Shown: in pieces, positions 18,027-25,200 of the stretch | Layout: each line of letters starts with the position of its first letter | How positions within the stretch are numbered: the first letter of the stretch is position 1 | Origin: an uncultured Acinetobacter sp. | Lineage (GTDB): Bacteria; Pseudomonadota; Gammaproteobacteria; Pseudomonadales; Moraxellaceae | Assembly (NCBI RefSeq): GCF_947493735.1 | Contig: NZ_CANLSL010000023.1 | Location: forward strand, 1 to 41,550 | DNA length: 41,550 bases | Direction of reading: 5' to 3' | Translations under genes and position numbers: made by a program | Notes under the pieces: generated by a model | The model's database searches: none | Told to the model about the DNA's origin: nothing | Seen by the model: only the letters and a program-made list of their open reading frames with translations

Positions 18027-18142
18027 ATTTATGGCTTATGAGCGGTTTGAAATATGAGGGCGCATAGTATAGCCGATTGATGTAATTTTCCAAAGTCACC
18101 AATTCAAGCAGATCTTTTTAAGACAGAGCTTTTCAATACGGT

Positions 18143-19348
18143 TTATTGCGATTTCTTCATATTCGGCATATCGACCAAACACAATACTCCACTGAGCAAT
18201 GCCAAAATCAACCCCACCACGCACGCCATCGTCCAACCGCCATAGTTCCACGCCACCGCACCTAGTGACGAGCCAGACGCCGCACCGATAAAATATAGCG
18301 TCATATAGATTGAGTTGATTCTCGATTTTGCATCATCACGCAGTTGGTAGATGATATTCATATTGGTGACATGGAGCATATTATTCGACAGCATCACCAA
18401 ACAGAAACCAAGCACGCATGCCACGATATACCAATGTGCAAAGTACAGCGTCGTCCAACTCAGTAGCATCCCAATAAAGCCAATAATGGTCAACTGCCGT
18501 GCAAAACCACGGTCTGCTAATTTCCCTGCGTACTGCGCAAACACAGCACCGACAATACCCGATAGCCCGATCAAGCCAATCTGAAAATCACTCAGAAAAA
18601 ATGGTGACTTTGCCATGAGCAATGCCATCGTCGAAAATAAAACACTCATCGAAGCAAATGCCAAAGCGCCAATTCCTGAACGAATTAACAGACGTTTTTC
18701 ACTTTGCATGAGCTCAAACATGCTACGAAATAAAGCAAAATAGTTGAGCGTCGAAGTCGGAAGTTTTGGCAGGCGTGGCTGAAGCAATGCCATCAGGATC
18801 AATAGCACAATGGCACTCACCCAATACACCGTATTCCATGCGAACAGCTGTGAGAACAAGCCTGCTATCGTCGTCGCAAATAGTATCCCAATGAGCAAGC
18901 CACTCATCAAGAAACCGACCACTTGACCGAGCTTCTTGGGCTCAACCAATGCCGTTGCTAAAGGGATCAACACTTGCGCTACCACACTAAACAAGCCAGT
19001 CATGATCGTCCCTAACCACAACATATAAATATTCTGCGCAAACGCACTGATCATTAAGCCGATCGCCGTTAAAATCATCAGTACTGGAATCAGATATTGC
19101 CGTTTTAACAAATCACCCAAAGGCACAAGAAATAATAATCCCACTGCATAAGACACTTGCGCACAAGTCACGGTGAGCTGTGCCATTGCCGCATCGACTT
19201 GGAAATAGGTTTGTATCGAATGCAATAAGGGTTGATTAAAATAATTTGCCCCTGCACAGAGTCCACAAACCATCGCCATGAGCCATAAGGTAGAGGTGGT
19301 GAGTTGTGGTTTGCTGTCTGTAGTTTGAGAGGGAGATTGATCGGACAT
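18143..19348 (-). CDS. MFS transporter (12-helix efflux type)
   Basis: Written from ATG 19348, this is a 401-residue inner-membrane protein; a TTG at 19363 also opens the frame. Twelve hydrophobic segments are visible, with a longer cytoplasmic loop around residues 190-215 (PRLPKLPTSTLNYFALFRSM). The loop 2-3 signature takes the form LGDLLKRQY, and YAGKLADRGFARQ repeats it in the second half, as usual in the major facilitator superfamily. The start ANYFNQPLLHSI is typical of the AraJ-like group of exporters. It is transcribed away from hisIE. The substrate cannot be inferred. Confidence 0.82.
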   Translation of the reverse strand: MSDQSPSQTTDSKPQLTTSTLWLMAMVCGLCAGANYFNQPLLHSIQTYFQVDAAMAQLTVTCAQVSYAVGLLFLVPLGDLLKRQYLIPVLMILTAIGLMISAFAQNIYMLWLGTIMTGLFSVVAQVLIPLATALVEPKKLGQVVGFLMSGLLIGILFATTIAGLFSQLFAWNTVYWVSAIVLLILMALLQPRLPKLPTSTLNYFALFRSMFELMQSEKRLLIRSGIGALAFASMSVLFSTMALLMAKSPFFLSDFQIGLIGLSGIVGAVFAQYAGKLADRGFARQLTIIGFIGMLLSWTTLYFAHWYIVACVLGFCLVMLSNNMLHVTNMNIIYQLRDDAKSRINSIYMTLYFIGAASGSSLGAVAWNYGGWTMACVVGLILALLSGVLCLVDMPNMKKSQ

Positions 19349-19552
19349 AAATGCACACGCCAATAAAATTCAGACCATAGCTATAAATAGATTAATCATA
19401 TGAAACGGAAAAACCAGGAGTGCAACATTTAATTGCCCATTGTACAGCTTCAACGTCTATAATACTTGCCATTCTGATTTTTTAAGCACTGCAATGTTCT
19501 GATCACTGAACGCACTGCTTTTCTCGCCCTATTGATACCAAAGGAAAATACA

Positions 19553-20350
19553 ATGTCGAACTGGTTAGATGAGGTCAAATTTGATCAAAATGGATTGATT
19601 CCTGCGATTGCACAACATCATCAAACTGGTCGTATCCTCATGGTGGCCTGGATGAACCGTGAGTCTTTGGCATTGACTGCTGAGAAAAATCAAGCGGTCT
19701 ACTACTCACGTTCTCGTCAAAAACTATGGCACAAAGGCGAAGAATCTGGACACTTTCAAACGGTCTATGAAATACGCCTCGACTGCGATGCCGACGTGAT
19801 CACATTGCAAGTTGAACAGCATGGTGGGATTGCTTGCCATACAGGTCGTGAATCCTGCTTCTACCGCAAACTCACGCCAAATGGTTGGGAAATCGTTGAT
19901 GCACAGCTTAAAGACCCAAATGAAATTTATCACAAAGATGAGCAAGCCGAAGCAACTGCAAGCCAGACCAATCAAAGCCATGAATTTGAAGTCGCAACTT
20001 ATGGCGAGCAAAGTGATGTCTTAGCCTATCTCGGCGCGCTGATGCGTGAGCGCAAATCAGCCAATGCCGATCGTTCCTATGTGGCGAATCTCTATGAAAA
20101 AGGCATCAATAAAATCTTGGAAAAAGTCGGTGAAGAAAGTGTCGAAACCATCATAGCCGCCAAAGATTATGATGCCAATGCAACTGAAGAAAATAAAAAT
20201 GACTTGATCTATGAAACTGCCGATCTGTGGTTCCATAGCATTGTCATGCTCGGCTATTTTGATATTGATCCAAACATTATCATTGAAGAATTGGCACGTC
20301 GTCAGGGCTTATCAGGTTTGGTGGAAAAAGCCAACCGCACACAATCTTAA
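19553..20350 (+). CDS. hisIE: Bifunctional phosphoribosyl-AMP cyclohydrolase / phosphoribosyl-ATP pyrophosphatase
   Basis: A 265-residue fusion that does steps two and three of histidine synthesis in the cytosol. The HisI half (residues 1-115) has WHKGEESGH, the metal-binding DCDAD at 77-81, and C95 and C102 in ACHTGRESC for zinc. The HisE half (about 155-265) has [34 protein letters not shown] and [13 protein letters not shown], the MazG-like fold. The ATG at 19553 has AAGGA nine bases upstream; a TTG at 19532 would add seven residues but lacks support. Other his genes are not in the window. Three unrelated genes follow on the same strand. Confidence 0.95.
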   Translation: MSNWLDEVKFDQNGLIPAIAQHHQTGRILMVAWMNRESLALTAEKNQAVYYSRSRQKLWHKGEESGHFQTVYEIRLDCDADVITLQVEQHGGIACHTGRESCFYRKLTPNGWEIVDAQLKDPNEIYHKDEQAEATASQTNQSHEFEVATYGEQSDVLAYLGALMRERKSANADRSYVANLYEKGINKILEKVGEESVETIIAAKDYDANATEENKNDLIYETADLWFHSIVMLGYFDIDPNIIIEELARRQGLSGLVEKANRTQS

Positions 20351-20364
20351 GTTTTTAACAATTA

Positions 20365-21840
20365 ATGTACGCCACCAAAGAACAAGCCCTTGCCATAGAT
20401 ACCGCACGCGTCGGTGATTCATTTAAAATCATCGCCTATGCAGGTACGGGTAAAACCACCACGCTAGAGATGATCAGCCAAGCCATGCCTGAACGTCGTG
20501 GCTTGTATTTGGCATTTAACAAAGCCATTGCCACCCATGCACAGCAGAAGTTTCAGCAAAATGTTGATTGTCGAACTTTTCACTCTTTGGCATACCGTAG
20601 CGTGCCTCGCAACATCACCGACAAATTGCGCTTACCTCGTTTAAGCCCAAGCTATCTCGCCAAAGAATATCAACTGCAACCGATCAATGTACGTCGTCTG
20701 ATGGGCAGTCGTTATGAATCCTATCTGATGATGCCCAATCGTTTGGCAAACATAGTGGCAAATGGTGTCAGTGGCTTCTGTTCGACCAATGCACAATATC
20801 CTGCGCCACGGCATATTCCTGTGCCTGAATGGTTGCATCCTGATGATGCGGAAAATTTGCAAAAGTCACTCTACCCTGCACTAGAACGGCGTTGGCTCGA
20901 TTCCATTCACCCACAGCATCAGGCAGGTATCGGGCATGATGTGTATTTGAAATTGTGGGCGTTATCTGAGCCGAGTATTCCGAGCGATTATATTCTGTTT
21001 GATGAAGCACAAGATGCCGACCCGTTAATGCTCGGGATTTTGCTCAAACAGAAAAATGCCCAAGTGATCTACGTTGGCGATGCCCATCAACAAATCTACG
21101 CATGGCGTGGTGCAGTCAATGCCATGCAACAATTACCCTTACCTGAAAATCGGCTGACCACTTCATTTCGATTTGGTGAAGAGATTGCCGAAGTGGCGAA
21201 TTATTTATTGCATGCGCTGAAAGAAACCGTGCCTTTGCATGGTTTTTCTGAGATTTCCTCAAAAGTGGTGAACAAACCACATACCAAAATGCGTGATGCG
21301 ATCCTATGTCGTACCAACGCCCGAGCAATGGAATTGTTACTTAGCGGATTACTCAAAGGCGATAAAGTCAGCCTGCAAGCCGATCATGCCCGACTGTCCC
21401 GATTTATTGATGCTGCAACGGCGCTCAAACAAGGCAAGCGTGTCACTGATGTTCCTGAACTCGCATGGTTTAACTCTTGGCATGATGTGCATGAATACTG
21501 CGAAACCAATGATGGCAGTGACATCAAGCCTTTGGTGAAATTGGTCGATGAACACGGCACTTCCCCACTAAAAAATGCCCTTGCCAAAATCACGCCGATT
21601 GAACAAGCGGATTATGTGATTTCCACAGCGCATAAAGCCAAAGGCTTAGAATGGAATCGTGTCCATCTCGAAGATGATTATCAATTCAAACTCAGCCAAC
21701 TGGACTACAAAATCACACCTGAAGAATTGCGTCTGCTGTACGTTGCTTGCACTCGTGCTAAACTGAGCTTAAATATTCACCATATTTATGATTTATTACA
21801 GCAACTAAAGCGCAATTATGAACTGAAAAAATCGGCGTAA
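20365..21840 (+). CDS. UvrD/Rep-type superfamily 1A helicase, compact form
   Basis: A 491-residue DNA helicase with all core motifs: I, AGTGKTT at 26-32; Ia, LYLAFNKAIATHAQQKF at 47-63; CRTFHSLAY at 69-77; II, DEAQ at 213-216; III, GDAHQQIYAWRG at 238-249; IV, TSFRF at 266-270; V, STAHKAKGLEW at 420-430; VI, LYVACTRAK at 458-466. It lacks the large 1B/2B extensions of UvrD and resembles small helicases in defence pairs as well as house-keeping paralogues. The start lies 14 bp after the hisIE stop, so it is probably transcribed with hisIE. The next gene encodes a divergent ATPase. ATP-driven unwinding is likely; a biological role is not shown. Confidence 0.88.
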   Translation: MYATKEQALAIDTARVGDSFKIIAYAGTGKTTTLEMISQAMPERRGLYLAFNKAIATHAQQKFQQNVDCRTFHSLAYRSVPRNITDKLRLPRLSPSYLAKEYQLQPINVRRLMGSRYESYLMMPNRLANIVANGVSGFCSTNAQYPAPRHIPVPEWLHPDDAENLQKSLYPALERRWLDSIHPQHQAGIGHDVYLKLWALSEPSIPSDYILFDEAQDADPLMLGILLKQKNAQVIYVGDAHQQIYAWRGAVNAMQQLPLPENRLTTSFRFGEEIAEVANYLLHALKETVPLHGFSEISSKVVNKPHTKMRDAILCRTNARAMELLLSGLLKGDKVSLQADHARLSRFIDAATALKQGKRVTDVPELAWFNSWHDVHEYCETNDGSDIKPLVKLVDEHGTSPLKNALAKITPIEQADYVISTAHKAKGLEWNRVHLEDDYQFKLSQLDYKITPEELRLLYVACTRAKLSLNIHHIYDLLQQLKRNYELKKSA

Positions 21841-21887
21841 TCCCGCAAAACTTGCTTTTAAAATCAAAAAAAATTGAGGGTTAAGCT

Positions 21888-23372
21888 ATGCGTCTGATCG
21901 CTGTGCAATTGCAACACATCAATCAATTTGATCATCTTGCGGTGCGCTTGCAATCTAAACAATCCAAACTGCCGATCAGCCTATTCCTCGCCAATCAAAA
22001 TGCAGGCAAAAGCAATTTACTTAAACAGATTTTCCATGGGCTGAGCTGGCTTCCTGCACGCTACAAAGATTTGCGCAGTGCAGGCGCAATCATGCCTGAT
22101 AGCGATATTCAAACCGATGCGCTGCAAGCACAGATTCAAATCACCATTGAATACCCTGCCGAGCTGTTACCAAAGCCTGATGATTCACAAGTTCAGCAAG
22201 ACAATCCTCAAGAAAAGCCTTCTGAAAATTCCGCTGAACAATCCTCTGCAAAAGCACCATCAATACGACCGCAATGTCATTGGACGATTAAAAAAATCCG
22301 CAGTACACCGAGCAGTATTGCACTGAGTCGAGCCGATACCAACGGCTTGGACGCACTGATTCCGCAATATCAAAAGTTAATGGAAAGCGATCCTTATTTC
22401 ACCTTGCCATGTCTCGCCTATTATCCGAGTGAGCGTTTTGTGCATGAGGTCAATCTCAATATTAAAAATACCCAGTCTGCGCTCACGCCTATCCATCAAG
22501 CTTATGATCAAGTCAGTCTGAGCTTTACCACTTTTAATAAGTTTTTTGAGTGGTTACGTGAAGTGCATGACTTGGAAAATGCGCAATCCGCACAACTGCT
22601 TCGGCAATATCTCGATCCACAAACTCGGCTCGCCGATCAAGTGCAATTCGATGAATTATTTTCTCAGATCGAACATGCCTATCGTCTTGCGCCACAACGC
22701 TGTCTGAACAGTTTGCGCAGTGCGATACATACGGTGATGCCTGAGATTGAAGATATTTTCATTGAATATCAGCCGAAACTGCGTCTGATGGTGAAATATC
22801 AAGGACAAATCATGCCATTTCTACAACTGTCGCAGACCGAGAAAACCTGCTGTGCGCTGGTCGGCGATATTGTACGGCGCCTATGTATTTTGAATCCGAA
22901 CAGCCTATTTCCGTGTCTTGAGGGTGATGGCATTGTCTTGATTGACGATATTGATGCGCATCTTGATCTGACCCATCGTCAGCAGATTTTACAGCATCTG
23001 CATCGTGCCTTTCCTCGGGTTCAATTTATTGCGACGGCGACGCATTCGGATATGGTCGAATTTCAGTCTGATGTGGAGTGTTTTGAGCTGAAATATGCAC
23101 AAGCGCATCGTTTAGACTTGTCAGCGCATCAACAGCGTTTGGCACAAGTTTATCAATCGCTCCAAGCGCAGAATTCAAATATTGAAAATGAAAATAATGA
23201 ATTGGCTGAAAAGTTACCGAATGAAAATGATGTAGAAGTAGCGGAATCTCAAAGTATCGAACCGCTTGATTTTGCGCAGTTGATCGCGTTGATTCATAAT
23301 TTAGCGCCAAGTATGCAACAGCAACTTTTGCAAAGCCTACAAGATCAATCTATAAATCCTGATGAGTTGTAA
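21888..23372 (+). CDS. ABC-type/AAA_21-like ATPase with altered Walker motifs
   Basis: A 494-residue protein of the RecF/OLD-like ATPase type. The P-loop is ANQNAGKS at 35-42, where the first residue is Ala instead of Gly. A charged, probably disordered insert covers about 96-127. The signature region reads LQLSQTEKTCCALVGDIV near 312-329, in place of LSGGQ. Walker B is GIVLIDDIDAHLD at 348-360, with D354 where a catalytic Glu is usual. The H-loop is ATATHSD with H386. About 100 Gln/Glu-rich residues follow, but I see no TOPRIM nuclease motif. It lies 47 bp after the helicase gene; the two are likely to work together. Function unknown. Confidence 0.75.
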   Translation: MRLIAVQLQHINQFDHLAVRLQSKQSKLPISLFLANQNAGKSNLLKQIFHGLSWLPARYKDLRSAGAIMPDSDIQTDALQAQIQITIEYPAELLPKPDDSQVQQDNPQEKPSENSAEQSSAKAPSIRPQCHWTIKKIRSTPSSIALSRADTNGLDALIPQYQKLMESDPYFTLPCLAYYPSERFVHEVNLNIKNTQSALTPIHQAYDQVSLSFTTFNKFFEWLREVHDLENAQSAQLLRQYLDPQTRLADQVQFDELFSQIEHAYRLAPQRCLNSLRSAIHTVMPEIEDIFIEYQPKLRLMVKYQGQIMPFLQLSQTEKTCCALVGDIVRRLCILNPNSLFPCLEGDGIVLIDDIDAHLDLTHRQQILQHLHRAFPRVQFIATATHSDMVEFQSDVECFELKYAQAHRLDLSAHQQRLAQVYQSLQAQNSNIENENNELAEKLPNENDVEVAESQSIEPLDFAQLIALIHNLAPSMQQQLLQSLQDQSINPDEL

Positions 23373-23389
23373 TTTTTAAGTTGATACAA

Positions 23390-23944
23390 ATGACACAAGA
23401 AAAGCAATCATGGATAAAATCCCCTTGGGCTATCGGCATTGGTTGCGCTCTAATTGGTTCTATATTTTCAGTATTACTAAGTCAGATCAAAGGAGTGTCT
23501 ATTTTTAGCACTCTGTCAGAATTATCAATTTGGACTTGGAAGAGTTTTCTTTCAATTATGAATTTTGAGCTCAAAGTTTGGTGGTTACTGCTTTTATTTA
23601 TATGTTTTCTTTTATTAATTATTGTGATTAGAACGCTAAATAGCAATAGTTCCAACAAGCCTATTTTTTATAATTATCAATCTGATACATTAAAAAACTG
23701 CACATGGCGTTGGAACTGGGAGTATAACGAGTTTCATCAACGTTGGGAGATCAAAAATCTTTGTGCGACATGTCCGTACTGTGAAACACCTATGACTGGC
23801 TTTCAAAATCACTATGATGGAATTCATTTTGAATGTCCTCGATGTGAATATCGATCGGAAAGATATTCCAGCGATACAGAAAGAAAAGTTTATATGCTTA
23901 TCTATGACAATGCAGACAAAATGTATAAAAGCAAGGAACCTTAG
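23390..23944 (+). CDS. Two-helix membrane protein with cytosolic zinc ribbon, unknown function
   Basis: Written from ATG 23390, this is a 184-residue protein (TTG at 23381 is the other choice). Two membrane helices, WAIGIGCALIGSIFSVLLSQ near residue 15 and WWLLLLFICFLLLIIVIRTL near residue 65, are followed by a C-terminal domain. That domain holds C-x2-C-type pairs (CPYC and CPRC about 22 residues apart), the usual zinc-ribbon layout. Its DNA is visibly more A+T-rich than the helicase and ATPase genes. It follows the ATPase gene by 17 bp, so it is probably the third gene of the same transcript. It looks like a membrane-tethered sensor or effector, but that is inference. Confidence 0.6.
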   Translation: MTQEKQSWIKSPWAIGIGCALIGSIFSVLLSQIKGVSIFSTLSELSIWTWKSFLSIMNFELKVWWLLLLFICFLLLIIVIRTLNSNSSNKPIFYNYQSDTLKNCTWRWNWEYNEFHQRWEIKNLCATCPYCETPMTGFQNHYDGIHFECPRCEYRSERYSSDTERKVYMLIYDNADKMYKSKEP

Positions 23945-24036
23945 GCTAGACATCCCCCCAAAAAATCCGTATAAGCACCTTTGAATTTTTACGATGTGCG
24001 ATCAAACAAAGAGTAGCGAACGATGAGTAGCCCGCG

Positions 24037-24963
24037 GTGAAATTGGTACTTGCCCCGATGGAAGGTCTGACCGACCCATTAATGCGCCAGATTCTGACCC
24101 AAGTCGGTCAATATGATTGGTGTGTGACCGAGTTTATTCGTGTCACCGATAGCATCCTGCCCGATCATATCTACTACCAATATTGCCCTGAACTGCAAAA
24201 CAACGGCAACACCATTCACGGTACACCTGTGCATGTGCAATTTTTGGGGAACAACATCGAAATGCTCGCCGCCAATGCTGAAAAAGCCGTGGCACTTGGC
24301 GCCCCAGTCATAGATCTGAATTTTGGCTGTCCCGCAAAAACCGTGAATCGTCATCGTGGCGGTGCGGTACTACTCGATGAAACCGATACACTGTTCGATA
24401 TTGTCAAAGCGGTGCGTGATGCTATGCCAAAGCATATTCCAGTATCAGCCAAGATGCGTCTTGGCTATCTCGATGAAGCACATAGTTTGGATAATGCGCT
24501 TGCGATTCAAAGCGCAGGTGCAAGTTGGCTAACTATTCATGCACGTACCAAAGCCGATGGTTATACGCCACCTGCGTATTGGGAAAAGATTGCACCGATT
24601 CAAGAAGCCGTAGACATGCCGATCATCGCCAATGGTGAAATTTGGACAGTTGCCGATGCCAAAGCCTGCCAAGCGCAATCCCAATGCCAAGATTTGATGA
24701 TCGGTCGTGGCGCAGTGACTACACCTGACTTGGTCAATTGTGTACGCCAGTCCGATGATTCACAGCGTATGACGTGGCAAGACTTACTCACCTTACAAGT
24801 CGCCTTTCTGAATGGACATTACAAAACTGAAATTGGCTTGATCGGTCGCTACAAACAATGGCTAGGCATGATGACCAAAGCCTATCCCGAAGCAACTGAG
24901 CTGTGGCAACGGATCAAACGCATCAAAGACATGGAACAGCTTTTACAGGTTTTAAATCAGTAA
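24037..24963 (+). CDS. dusC: tRNA-dihydrouridine(16) synthase DusC
   Basis: A 308-residue flavoenzyme that reduces U16 of tRNA. It starts with GTG at 24037, where the highly typical MKLVLAPMEGLTDPLMR begins. The catalytic C98 is in VIDLNFGCPAKTVNRHRGGA. SAKMRLGY, TIHARTKADGYTPPAYWEKI, IANGEIW and the FMN-phosphate site LMIGRGAVTTPDL follow. The ending with EATELWQRIKRIKDMEQLL fits DusC rather than DusB. No clear ribosome site precedes the GTG. The three helicase/ATPase/zinc-ribbon genes separate it from hisIE. Confidence 0.93.
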   Translation: MKLVLAPMEGLTDPLMRQILTQVGQYDWCVTEFIRVTDSILPDHIYYQYCPELQNNGNTIHGTPVHVQFLGNNIEMLAANAEKAVALGAPVIDLNFGCPAKTVNRHRGGAVLLDETDTLFDIVKAVRDAMPKHIPVSAKMRLGYLDEAHSLDNALAIQSAGASWLTIHARTKADGYTPPAYWEKIAPIQEAVDMPIIANGEIWTVADAKACQAQSQCQDLMIGRGAVTTPDLVNCVRQSDDSQRMTWQDLLTLQVAFLNGHYKTEIGLIGRYKQWLGMMTKAYPEATELWQRIKRIKDMEQLLQVLNQ

Positions 24964-25200
24964 AACGATTCATTACACATCTACTCTCTCTAAAAACGCC
25001 CCAAAACCACAATTCAAATCAGATATATTTGCACACAGAAAAGGATTGATAGTGTTTCTGTTATCAAGCCTTGTGACTCTATCCATGCTATAATAAAATG
25101 GTATTTTTCATGCAGATTGCATGGTTTTAATGAATATTTCAGTTCAGGGCAATAGTTTGTTCAACTGATTGAATTTACGATTGCGCAATACAATCTTTTT

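Noticed and set aside
20365..23372. Calling the helicase/ATPase pair Gabija
   Set aside because: The ATPase shows no TOPRIM domain, the helicase comes first instead of second, and the third gene is unlike any Gabija part.
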